A stretch of DNA of 64,000 bases from Branchiostoma floridae (lineage: Eukaryota; Chordata; Leptocardii; Amphioxiformes; Branchiostomatidae): contig NC_049983.1 of assembly GCF_000003815.2 (NCBI RefSeq), positions 4,813,817-4,877,816 of the forward strand, written 5' to 3'. The notes under the pieces are model-generated. The model did not search any database and was not told where the DNA came from. It saw only the letters and a program-made list of their open reading frames with translations. Shown one piece after another: positions 1-11,009 of the stretch. The stretch's first letter is position 1. Each line of letters begins with the position of its first letter. Position numbers and translations under genes: made by a program.

Positions 1-424
1 ACACCGGTACAGAAAATTCAGGTCCAGGTCCGGTTCAGGTCCAGAGGATCAGGTCCAGGTCCGGACCTGAACCTGGACCTGATTCAGTATGACTCATACT
101 AATGGTCCATTTCACTACAAAGAAATCTGTTTGGTGGAGTATTAGACTTACACTGGCTTTTTAAAATCCTACAACGCTAACTGCACCTGTACGATTGGCT
201 GTAAAACTTGGTAAAAATTACTATAAACTCTACTGTACTTCACTCTTGTTATCCTCTTCCACCTGCAAGCGCCAAAACGTGTGAATGCCTGATGAAATAA
301 TCTGTTGATTTTCTAATAGGTCCAACATCCGGTCCACCTAATTTTTTCAGGTCCGGTTTTTCTGGACCGGTCCAATAAGAAAAACCGGTTTTGTACCGGT
401 ACGCTGTACCGATACCCAGCTCTA
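1..424 (+). mobile_element. hAT-type MITE, copy 1 (left end cut by the window)
   Basis: This is a non-coding element whose ends are rich in GGTCCAGGTCC and ACCGGTAC motifs. Its right end (GTACCGATACCCAGCTCTA) is nearly the inverse of the left end. It is nearly colinear with the copy at 51839-52269 and inverted relative to 21763-22107. Those two copies have perfect 8-bp target duplications, which places the family in the hAT superfamily. Only about ten bases of the left terminus appear to be missing here. Confidence 0.8.
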
Positions 425-597
425 GTTGCGCACATACTGTTACTCTAGCGGTTGAGAACTCCAATCCGTATCGTTCTTTGAGCCTGAAAAAAACACCAGT
501 TCCTTGTTAACATTTATGAATAAAGTTAACAACTATGTGTACATTATGTGTGGCTGCTTTCTTTTTGCCAATGAATGTCAAATTTGTATTATACTAC

Positions 598-740
598 CTC
601 CCACACCACCTCTCGGCCCCTCCTCCCGTGGTGGTGCGGTCCAAATGACCAACTCCGAATTATCGCACACGCCGGATAATTGCACGAAATTCGCTGGCAA
701 ATCAGGTGTGCAATTAAGCGGCTTACACTGTACATACAGA
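598..740 (-). mobile_element. pogo/Tigger-like element fragment
   Basis: Read on the minus strand, this stretch starts near TACAGTGTAAGCCGCTTAAT and continues with TTGCACACC and GTGCAATTATCCGG blocks. It matches the left end of the TA-flanked element at 49685-50274. Only one end is recognisable here, and no transposase is present. Confidence 0.55.
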
Positions 741-1152
741 ACAGCTTTACGTTTGAACAAGGTTGTCTGGCACATCTCTTTATGACATGAGTTCAGACAT
801 GGACGCATACTGGTATAACAGCAGCTTTTTCCAAGATGAGCCAAGAAAATGCCATTTGTATCAAATACAGGTTAATTTCTTAATGGAATGAACTTGTTAA
901 AAGTTGTTACAAAGGTAATTATAAAGGATCTTCCTGTGACTTAAACATCTTGAAGTTGAAGTTCTTGAACATCTTTCTGCCTGTGGTTTGAGCACTTGTC
1001 ATACAAAGAGCTGATCTTTTGCCTACCGTGGGTATGAGTCCTCCAGAAACAGGAGTAACGTTAGTGTGTTAACTTTGATTTATGTGACTTTGCATAGATG
1101 ACTTGAAATTTAGGATTCATAAATGGCAGTCCAACATGAACATATTCCTGAC

Positions 1153-1499
1153 TAGTCTGTGTAACACAAACTCTGCTGTCAAAGGCTGTAACTGAACCCA
1201 CCCTGCAAAGGAGGCCAACCAGATGTTGATGGGCTGTTATAAGTGAGATTTAATCAGGCTAATTCCTGACAAAATAATTTAGATTTGTGTATCACAGACT
1301 CGTCCAGAGTGAGCTGTAATTACTCTGCATACTGCCGATGACATGCTGATGAATATTGTTCCTTGACCGTTATGAACATGTTTGACTGTATTTTAGCCTG
1401 ATTTAATCTCGCTTATAGCAGCCTGCCCAACATCCGCCGGCCCCCGCGGGGAGGGGCCAGTTACAGCCCTGGACAGCAGAGTTTGTGTTACACAGACTA
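1153..1499. mobile_element. Long-TIR fold-back MITE
   Basis: The left end (TAGTCTGTGTAACACAAACT) and right end (AGTTTGTGTTACACAGACTA) are inverted copies that extend about 40 bases, to GGCTGTAACTG. A second inner inverted pair (GATTTAATCAGGCTA and TAGCCTGATTTAATC) lengthens the arms. No coding capacity and no clear target duplication were seen. Confidence 0.75.
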
Positions 1500-2194
1500 A
1501 CTGTATTTCTTCTCAATTGAAACCACTTATAACTAGTACATGTATACCCGCTACCTCCAGTGGCTATTTCTCTGGTCTGCTCCTGTTCCTCAATCCTGAC
1601 ATGTGCTGGCCATGAATGCTGAGTTCAATATTAGATATTGACTCTGTACTAGTAAATGGCTCTCAATCTCCTTCTTAATATCAAGCACAGGTTTAGTAAT
1701 GTCATCAGTAACACAATGCTTGTTGCAAATAGAAAAAATGTAAACTGCAGGACAACGAAAGAAGTCAGGTTCTCCCTCCATTTTAAATTGGCTCACAAGA
1801 GGTCACCATGCCGGTGTGTCTGTAATACAATCCTGCACTGAAGGTGTATCTAGACATAACCATCTCTCACAACAATAATCACAGCACTCTCACAATAGTC
1901 ACAATAGTCACAGGACTATGAGTATACTGTTGTCAGATGAAAGTGGTTCTCACAGTCAGTCACTCTTACAACTTAGAACAATTAGATATTCAGTCTCGAA
2001 AAGAAATTTTGCCTTTGCCTTTGTGCTATCTCATTCCATAGGAAAATGAACCTGCTGTGATGAAAATTGCATGTCTTGACTCACCCTCATACATGTTATT
2101 TTTGTGGTCCAGCATATCTGCATTTTAGAATGTTAAATGAATCTTATCTTGCTAATGATGGTAATGATGTTCAGATAATAATTTTTTTCTGTAG

Positions 2195-5100
2195 GGCACT
2201 TGCTCTTTTCCGGGACAAGCATCGTTCATGGACCAGTTGATAGACATGGTGTGTATCATCAACAGTTCTCAGGATGCCACCCAGAGAGCCATGTCCAGCC
2301 CTGGGCACATCAGGTCAGTCGCATCAAGTAGACAGATTACCTGTTCAGCCACATCAGGTCAGTTGCTTCAAGTAGACAGATTATCTGTCAAGCCACATCA
2401 GGTCAGTTGCATCAGGTAGACAGATTACCTGTTCAGCCACGTCAGGTCAGTCACATCAAATAGACAGATAACCTGTCCAGCCACATCAGGTCAGTCACAT
2501 CAAGTAGACAGATAACCTGTCCAGCCACATCAGGTCAGTCACATCAAATAGACAGATAACCTGTCCAGCCACATCAGGTCAGTCACATTAAGTAGACAGA
2601 TTACTGTACAGTACCTGTCCAGCCACATCAAGTCAGTCACATCAGCATCAGTTCTATAGCTTCTTTTTTTATTAATCAGCCATAGGGGCGGCAATTTTTT
2701 ACTCAACAGGTACTAGTAGTTATTCCCTGGCGGCGCCTATCTCCTCTCCAGGCCATGGTGAGTGATTGATGTAGATGTAAGTCACCCGTATGGCTGATAC
2801 GAGACAGAGGTTTGCCAGGCCTCCATCCAGGTGATTTGTACAAAATGTAGTGAATCACCAACTTCAGACAGAGTAGTTTGCACCATCCCACACCAGGGTA
2901 TCCCTACCCTAAGATATACATGCAAAATTATGTACAGTCAGTACTGTAGTAAACACAAATGCTTGGTAATCGAATCATGAACACTCAGTGTCTGCGACCA
3001 GGATGGTACATTTCTTGTTAGTATGGCTGTTTTTATTTATTTATTGATCTTCAGACAGGTGGGTAGCCCCTTCAACTTGCTGGAAGTTTTGGTCTAAAAT
3101 TACAATATTGAAGATACTGAACAGTTATATTAATTAACATTTATTTATCAGGGTTCACGACATGCTCTTAATGGAGGATTCTGATCCTGTTTTATCCTGT
3201 TTCTTTAGACCTGTACAACATGTGACAGCTCTGGTTGGAAACCGGGTCAGGAATGACCGCTCGCTAGCCGGCCTCCAGCCGGTCTGTTATCAATTAGTAC
3301 TGCCCGTCCCTCTGCATCTGAGGGACCATTCGCTAAGACTACTGCTAGGACTAAAAGACAAATAAACCTCTTTATTTACGTCAAATACTTTTTCTACAAG
3401 CAATCATAAAGCTCAGCAAAATTCTTTAAATATATCCTGTAGTGAGTCCAGACCCTTGGTGGAGCAGGCAGAGGCTGACTCCCACCTAATGGACAGATTG
3501 AGCAGACAGTACACCTTCCAGTCCATGTTCTCTCACAAACTGGCCCTCCTGCCACCAGACATCAAACATAGTGTGGAGAAAGGATGGATGGATGCTGGCA
3601 ACCAGAAGGGATCAGGGTGAGTTAGATAGTGGAAACAAATGAATGAAATGAATGGTTCTTAATACATGTAGTACATTGTTCAGACACAACATGCAATAGC
3701 AGTTGTCATTGGCGTAAATGGATGTTTTACAGTTGAAAATAATCGAAAAGCAATAAATATATATAAATTTATTCATACATTTAACATTACAACTTAAAGG
3801 CCAAACAAAGCACATTTTTTACATGACTGTATATGCAAGTTATAAGTCAGGCACTTAGAGTCTAGGTCGACCAGGTAAGGCAGTGTACCCGATATCTAGC
3901 AGTTCTACGTTTGAATTGCATTATTTACATAGTATTTAGACATAAGAGTTTTGCCATGGAGACTCACAGGGTTTGGCAGTAGCCATTTCGAGAAAGTCGT
4001 GGAGATCAATAAGGTCAGGTAGCAAACTTAGCACATAGTTCACATTGCTTTTAAAAGCTGTCCATGCAACCATTGGTGGGAATGAAATATTATGGTGGAA
4101 GTATGAAGTATAGTTTGTCAAATGAGTGCAAGTGCAGTAAGTCTGCACCGGAACAGTTACACTACAGGGCACTACGGGGACACCACACTACAGGGACACT
4201 ACACTACAGGGACACTACACTACAGGGACAGTATACACTACAGGGACATTACACTACAGTGCACTAGGGGGACACTACACTACAGTGACATTACACTACA
4301 GGGCACTTCGGGGACACTACACTACGGGGACACTACACTACAGGGACACTACACTACAGGGACACTACACTACAGGGACATTACACTACAGGGCACTAGG
4401 GAGACACTACACTACGGGGACACTACACTACAGTGACATTACACTACAGGGACATTGCACTACGGGGACACTACACTACAGTGTCATTACACTACAGGGA
4501 CATTACACTACAGGGCACTACGGGGACACTACACTACGGGGACACTACACTACAGGGACACTACACTACAGGGACATTTCACTACAGGGACATTACACTA
4601 CAGGGCACTAGGGGGACACTACACTACGGGGACACTACACTACAGTGACATTACACTACAGGGCACTACGGGGACACTACACTACAGGGACATTACACTA
4701 CAGGGACATTACACTACAGGGACATTACACTACAGGGGGTACAGACACTGTAGTGCATATGTGTCACGGTGGCATGGTAGTGAGTCAAGTAGAATCAGGA
4801 CAGAGGCATAATGTTGCGGAGATGATAACTTTATTCAGAGATCAAGTGGACACGTCCTTTCCCTGCCACGTCTCTCCGTGGAATCCCCTACCCTCATACG
4901 TGTCCCTTCTCAAACCCCTGTACATCTGCTCCCAATTACTCGGGTGACATTCCCCACACCAGGGGTGATCACAGAGTGATCACGATATCACCTCGTGACA
5001 TATGGACACTACATGGGGTACAGACACTACAGAGGGTATGGAGACTGCAGGGAGTACAGACACTACACACTGTGGGTACAGCCACTACAGTGGGTACAGA

Positions 5101-8075
5101 CACTATAGACACAACAGTGGATACAGCCGCTATAGAAGGTATAGACAGATTACAATAATAGGAATAATTCTCTATATACATGTCTTGATTCTCAGTTTTA
5201 TTGTGTTAAAACTGTATAATTCTGCTGCTGCAAAAATTTGGTAAAAACTGATTGTCCTATCTGGTAATGAGTCTACAGTTTGATCATTTAACCAGGGAGC
5301 TGGAATGGCACTGGTTTAAAGTAGCGATTAGTCCCAGTATAATGTTAGAAGTGCAAAGAGTTGCCTGTCATGTTGTTTCCATGGTTACCATGTATGATTT
5401 ATCCTGCCCTTCCTCCAGCCCTGACCCCCCTGATGTTGGTACCTTACTGGAAGCAGCAGCAGGGTTGAGCCGACAGCTGGAGATCAGCACAGCTCAGCTG
5501 CACCACCTACAGGTGAAGGTGAGTCATGGTCTAAATCCATTTAACTTAAGTCTTCCAACTAGGAGTGGGCAATGTTACCGATACAAAACATTAAGGGACT
5601 GTGAAAACTAATTGAATACCTGATACTCAAGGCAATGGTTCTTTTCACAACAAATTAAAGGAATCTGTTAGGTGGGGTATCTGACTCCCACTAGTGTTTT
5701 AAAAATCCTATCTTCATGTAATATTACGTTATGCTATTTTTTCTGTGTTCTATGCAACAAATCAGAGCAAAAGTGACATGATTCCTTAAAAACTATATTA
5801 CGCTAGTACCATTCAAAAACTATGATATCATGTCTCAAAGTTAATCTTTTGTTGTTGCAGCATACGTATGGAGAGCCCGACCATTTGTCTGTCAGTAGAG
5901 TGAGTCAGACACTTGGGTTGGTTTTGTCGGAGTTGGAACAGCTACTTACTGGATTCTCCTACTGCTACGAGCAGGAACTGCGCTCATGGTGTAACCGCAC
6001 CCCTCCAACTCTAAGTGAGCTGGGCCCTGCCTTCAAGAGAGTCCACAGTCTCCTCACTAACTTCACCCAGGTAGGGCAGACTTGAGTGTTTGCATCACAG
6101 AGAGTCCACAGTCTCCTCACAAACTTCACCCAGGTAGGGCAGACTTGAGTGTTTGCATCACAGAGAGTCCACAGTCTCCTCACTAACTTCACCCAGGTAG
6201 GGCAGACTTGAGTGTTTGCATCACAGAGAGTCCACAGTCTCCTCACTAACTTCACCCAGGTAGGGCAGACTTGAGTGTTTGCATCACATAACTGGAAAGT
6301 GTCCTCGAGCTGTGGTTCTCCTAAAACAGCAGTTTTACATCCTATCTAAGAGGATGATGTTCCTCTTCCTCTTCCGGTTGAACCCAGACTGGAACCCAGA
6401 ACATCTTTATTCCTCCCTATGGCCTAGGTGTTTCTGTTTGCCTGACTCACCCTTGCCAAAACCTGCTGACCCTAGTTTTCCAACATGTTCTCCTCATTTC
6501 TGTTTAATAGAAAGGGGATATAAACAGACCCACTGAATACAAGTCCCCAATATGTTGACATCATATGTATACATGAATTTTTTTTAATCCAGTGCTGAGA
6601 GGGTTAAATGCATTTACAGTATCTTTACTGTTTCTGTAGAGATTGTGAACAAAATCTACCCTTTATTGCTTTTTATGACCTAATGATCAATAGAATAGGT
6701 TATAACAACTTAATAGTACAAGAATGGTGATTATACTCCATTCAGCTCCGAGGAAATGTCCAATCATTAACTCACCTGTAGCAATACCTGTTTCCTCAGG
6801 AACTTTGTACAGATGTCAAAAGTTTTTTTTACTGGTGCTGTAGAGATAATTGTGAAAGATTGTGGACTAATCTACTTTTTATTGGTTTTTATGATTTTAG
6901 AATCAATAGAATAGGTGCAGATAACTAGACTCTGAAGCAAAGTAGAGACTGTAAGCTTTGATTGATGATACAGAATGCTTTATCATAAATGTATTCCCTT
7001 TGCCAGACACTGTCAGAATAAGGTTTATTCAACACTAAAGGAATAGTGAAACCAACAAAGATTTAGATTTGATATTGGAAGTAAAAGCTCTTACCAGTGT
7101 AGTGTCATAATGACCTGTTTCCTTCCCCCCAAGGAAGTGAAGTTGTTCTTGGTTTGTCTTTGTTTCCGCTGTTATCATTATACACAATACAGTGTGATAC
7201 TGTGAGGATATTTTAAGGGGTTTAAGTGTGTCATGTCTATATTTATGCTGCACTGTGCTCCTCCCAGCTCCTGACCAGTCTGGACACACTGAAGACCTCC
7301 TACAGCAGTATCTGCCAAGGGACTAACCCACAGCAAGACCAGGTGTCAGACAGACACAATGGCGTATTCAACAGTCTTGGTGAGTAAACCCGTCCTCTGT
7401 GACGGACAGCAGTCGATATGTAAAGATATAAAAAACTGTCTCCGTTTTGTAAGTCTTCACCAAAAGTGGCCGTTGAACAGCTTAGTCTACCAGCAAATTT
7501 ACAACTCAAAATGCTGGAAATAGTGTTTCAGTGGGTCTAGATTCAAAAATTTAGACCGGACCCCCATAGGAACGACTTCTGTGCTCGGTAGGATTCAAAA
7601 TGGAGGGGAGAGAAATGATTTCAGGCTGGCTACTAACCTGGTATATACTATGTACTATGTAGAAAAAAACAATCTGGAAAAGCAGAGTTTAGACCCATTG
7701 CTCCTCTCACACTACCACAAGCATGCATATTCTGAGCAATTAGGTCCTCAGCAAAGAAGAGTCCTTGAGACTTACTTTGGAAATGAATGACCACCAAAAA
7801 TACAATGGATTGGTGGAAAATTTGGTAGTTATTCTCTTCAACAAAGTTTAATCCTTCTCCTTAATGTTGAGTAACAACACACAACATTTCAAGCAGAAAA
7901 AAGACATCGCCATCATGGAAGACAACTTTGATCATCTCCATTTCTCTCCTCAGCATTATTAGGCCAGTCAGCAGCCTTGAAGATGCAGGACTGCATCAGT
8001 GTTCTGGACCAGTCTGTTCATCGCACCAGTGCACTCCAGGACTCCACTTTACTGGCCTCAACAGCCTTGTCATGA
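2195..8075 (+). CDS. Helical protein, last six coding exons (possibly HAUS5-like)
   Basis: Exons are 2195-2313, 3443-3616, 5419-5518, 5861-6070, 7268-7379 and 7954-8075, with the TGA stop at 8073-8075. All five introns are GT-AG and every phase joins correctly (2, 2, 0, 0, 1), giving about 278 residues. The first visible exon opens at an acceptor, so the 5' part lies off the window or was not recognised. The protein is Leu/Gln/Ser rich and mostly helical in character, with no enzyme motif or membrane segment. The pattern FxxxSHKLxLLPP, then LLEAAAGLSRQL, then LSELEQLL resembles, in order, the C-terminal half of HAUS augmin-like complex subunit 5 as I remember it. That match is weak and the name is not firm. 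The gene is unusual for tandem duplications next to two of its splice donors (2307-2650 and 6034-6289). Confidence 0.75.
2307..2650 (+). repeat. Tandem array (~45-bp unit) carrying repeated splice donors
   Basis: About eight units of the form CCACATCAGGTCAGT, CACATCAAGTAGACAGAT, AACCTGTCCAG run from the end of the exon at 2195-2313 into the intron. The authentic donor (ATCAG|GTCAGT at 2313/2314) lies inside the first unit, so later units repeat a donor-like CAG|GTCAGT. The array probably arose by duplication of the exon-intron boundary. Confidence 0.85.
4150..5157 (+). repeat. 16-bp minisatellite (GGGACACTACACTACA), interrupted by a MITE
   Basis: Roughly 36 units of GGGACACTACACTACA and variants (GGGACATTACACTACA, GGGCACTACG) run from about 4150 to 4740. 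A diverged block (GGGTACAGACACTACAG type) continues at 5002-5157. Between them lies an unrelated 239-bp element (4762-5000). The 16-bp period is not a multiple of three, so the Thr/His/Tyr-rich reading frames here are repeat artefacts. The array lies in an intron of the gene at 2195-8075. Confidence 0.9.
4762..5000. mobile_element. Small MITE inserted in the minisatellite
   Basis: The ends TGTCACGGTGGCAT and (reverse complement of the right end) TGTCACGAGGTGAT form imperfect terminal inverted repeats. TATG flanks both sides (4758-4761 and 5001-5004), which fits a 4-bp target duplication. Minisatellite-related sequence resumes directly after it. It is non-coding. Confidence 0.6.
5555..5720. 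mobile_element. Degenerate hAT MITE fragment
   Basis: CTAGGAGTGGGCAATGTTAC, CGATACAAAAC and a later TCTGTTAGGTGGGGTATCTG block resemble the ends and interior of the hAT MITE family at 51839-52269, but are much decayed and shorter. Confidence 0.4.
6034..6289 (+). repeat. 63-bp tandem duplication of exon end plus splice donor (4 copies)
   Basis: Four units with an exact 63-base period (AGTCC starts at 6040, 6103, 6166 and 6229) each contain the last 33 bases of the exon at 5861-6070, the donor CAG|GTAGGG and about 30 intron bases ending GCATCACAG. Each extra unit therefore looks like a 33-nt phase-0 micro-exon encoding RVHSLLTNFTQ, bounded by an AG and a GT. Inclusion of any number would keep frame. 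Confidence 0.9.
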
Positions 8076-9580
8076 TGCAAATCATGAAATCATCTTAACT
8101 TGCATTCAACAAATTCTTCAGTTGACTGAAGGTTTCACCTGGGGTTTAGATTTTGTCCAAATGGTGGCAGAAAAAGTTGTGTAGAAAATGTGAAGAATGT
8201 TTCCTTTGAAGTTTGATACAGCAATTCATTGAGTTTTGTGTATTAACTAAGCAAAATTTGAATCCACCCTGACCAGCAAGGAAAAGGGGCGGACAAACAA
8301 AAACTGGATCTTGTCTATGGGCTAATGTTACAATGCAGGCTCAAAATACATTTTTGGTTGAACTTGTAATGGTGCATTTTGCATATTGTAAACCTGGATG
8401 TCTAACTTGCATAAACAAATTTAAGCTTATTGTTCTTTGATTCGGGTTATTTCCTTCTACCTTTCATTGCAAGATAACTTTCGATGATGATGACTGGTTT
8501 ATTTATTCAAACAATTAAAAAGTACACATGCCCCTGATGGCATACTACTTACAAATGTACTAGATGTGGTTCTGTTGAACAAGAACTTGTAATTTGTATA
8601 AGACTTGCTCATAGCTTGTGCAGAAAACTTTTGTTCTTCCAGTCCATTGCTATGCTGTGAGTACCTTCCTGAATACTGTTATATTAATGAGGTCAGTTTT
8701 TGCCCGTCTTCGGTTTTTGTGCAAGCTAGTTATGTACATTACTGGATGATATGAGATGATGTTGAAAAGTCTTGACATTTACATGATAATGATACCCCGC
8801 TCCTCTTCAATGAAAGCTGTGCATCACTTTATCCATCCAGACATCCTTTAATGACGTTTCGTTCAGTAATTAAAATAGGCAATAATGAACGAATCATATC
8901 ACATCTGCTACATCTATCATTTCATCATATTTTACTCTCATGGGCTGCCAGCCACAAATAAACTCACCACTCAGCTCTGTTTGTCATGTTTGTTGTTATT
9001 GGTAGTAAAGGAAAGGAGGGGTCAGACATTCACCATATCTGGTACATCCTTAGACTCCGTTGCAGTCTTCGAACGGGGCTGGTTTTTATTGGGGGGGGGG
9101 GGTCGCAATTTTCAGTGTTGGCTGGGTTCTCTTGTGCCGGGAAAGGGAGTTTGCCGAGGAAGGGAGTATGCTGTGATAGCAACTTTGCCCTGTCCTGTCA
9201 AACTTGAATGTCGTGCATAAGTTATATTTATTTCTCATTAGATAGGAATAGGACAAGCAGTGTTTTTACTTCAATAGGAAGCAAGATAAATACAAATTAA
9301 CCGGGAGCTATGTGACTTCACTGCCCACCCCCAAAAAAAGTTTAGGGTCCGCAGGTTTTTCTAGGGTAGGTAGGGAAACAGGAAACAACAAAACCTTAGG
9401 CCTTACTACATTTTTACTTTGCTCTGCATATGAGCTTTTACATAATTTGTAAGCTTGACTTGATAACTCCATTCTGTAAATTGATCCAATATCCTCTACA
9501 TAAAATTATTCCTTTTTTATCCCACGACAGTAGAACAATGAAAGCATAGCCTGGGACAAATGAAGTATACAGAAGAGTCG
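8076..9580. other. Intergenic region between convergent genes; 3' UTR sequence
   Basis: No further coding exon was recognised. The start is probably the 3' UTR of the upstream gene; an AATAAA lies near 8956. A ten-base G run lies near 9093-9102. Confidence 0.5.
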
Positions 9581-10280
9581 TTTTATTTATGTAGTCCTTC
9601 ATGTCACCACTTGATACAGTAATCAATTAAATACAGTAACAATTCAGTTTTAGACTACAGTATTTTAGCTACTGGTTGTCAGATATAAAATACCCTTTAG
9701 TATTAACACAGACATTACATAGTATCAACATGAAGTTTGTAGCTTTAGTACACAGTTTCAGGGAGTGCATACAGTCAGATTCTAGCTTCTCCTAGCCCTA
9801 TTTTACTCTTGTGGAATTTTCAAAACAAACTGTTGGCGATCAAATTCATGAAAATAAGTAACAGTGACAAGGAATTCTGTTGAACAGATACCAGTGTGAT
9901 CAGCATACTTACTGCCTCCATAAGCCCCTTAAAAAAGAAGAAAACGTGTGCTTCTAAGTCAGCGAGGCAAGCTCATGTCTTCCAGAACATACTGATACAG
10001 TATCTATACAACAGACAAGTCTATATTTTGCCACAACACATGTGTTATGTGTAATATCTTTCAGACAAATGCTTACATGAGATTAAAATGTTTTGATAAG
10101 TTGAACATGATGCCAGTATAGCACATACAAATGAACCTTTAACTTAAGTTCACTACAAAAACATGCTGTTATTTAAAAATGTCCTTGGTTTTCATGACAA
10201 GAATCAGAATGTGTAATGTCGATAGACTGGTAGGAGTGGTACATGTACCTGTCAGTCAGCCAATTGTGAAGTCCCATTGT
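9580..10280 (-). other. Probable 3' UTR exon of the HEXIM-like gene
   Basis: On the minus strand a strong acceptor (TTACTCCCCTTTCAG) opens an exon at 10280. The sequence runs without a convincing coding frame to an AATAAA signal at about 9587-9582. Together with the exon at 10558-10465 this suggests that 3' UTR introns follow the coding exon of the HEXIM-like gene. It is inferred from splice and poly(A) signals only. Confidence 0.45.
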
Positions 10281-10464
10281 CTGAAAGGGGAGTAAGAACT
10301 ACACAATTAGCATAATAGAGAGCACAGGTAAATGGCAAGATGTCATATTATGTAGTGTGGCTTTTATATTCAAATCCTTACAAAAGGCAGCATACCAATA
10401 GTCAACTTTGCATACATATACATGAAATTTCCAACCAGACCACCAGTTACTGTCTGATATTTAC

Positions 10465-10558
10465 CTGAGACTAGCCTAGGTGGGGTTGGATGGGCAAACC
10501 AGGGCATGATCTGGTCACCATGGCAACCATGTCTGTCCCAGTGCTGGCCTCAGAGTAC
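10465..10558 (-). other. Probable small 3' exon of the HEXIM-like gene
   Basis: On the minus strand this 94-nt stretch lies between an acceptor (TCTTCCTACAG) and a donor (TCTCAG|GTAAATATC). Every frame contains a stop, so it is best read as UTR or as a terminal coding exon. If joined to the donor at 11025/11024 the protein ends Pro-Val-Leu-stop. Confidence 0.5.
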
Positions 10559-10700
10559 CTGTAGGAAGACAAAACAGACCCGAGAGTGAGAGCAAGGGTA
10601 TGTACTAGATAGATCTGAGAAAAACAACAGGACTCGCACACTCGTCACATCTAGCTACATGTCACATTTATGTCTCTCCTCCCAAAAATGGTGTGACTGT

Positions 10701-10897
10701 AATCTCCAAGCAGATCCTACGGTGCCATAAGGTAGTATCAAAGCTGGCCAAGTAGTATAGCCAGCAAATGGAGTAAAACGGACCTCCGGCTTCACTTCTC
10801 TGCCAACTTTTGATACCATACACACTGTTAGGCCGGCTTCACTCCTCTGCCAACTTTTGATACTATCTTATGCTACCGTTGGATCTGCTTGGAGATT
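10701..10897. mobile_element. Fold-back MITE (197 bp)
   Basis: The ends AATCTCCAAGCAGATCC and GGATCTGCTTGGAGATT are perfect inverted copies. The arms continue imperfectly inward (TACGGTGCCATAAGGTAGTA against TACTATCTTATGCTACCG). It lies in the proposed first 3' intron of the HEXIM-like gene and is non-coding. Confidence 0.8.
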
Positions 10898-11009
10898 AGT
10901 GTGGCCGGTGGTTCGCCTTTGCATTTTCCAGCATGTCTCTAAGCCTGCTCCAAACTGCGGGATTTCATCATCAAATTTCCCTCAACGTGGCTGATCAGGA
11001 GAAAACTTT

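Noticed and set aside
2307..2650. Possible CRISPR-like array
   Set aside because: The units are contiguous with no unique spacers, lie at an exon boundary of a eukaryotic gene, and no cas gene exists.
4122..4811. Several 70-118 codon frames rich in Thr, His and Tyr
   Set aside because: They are the 16-bp minisatellite read in different frames; the period guarantees long open frames without selection.
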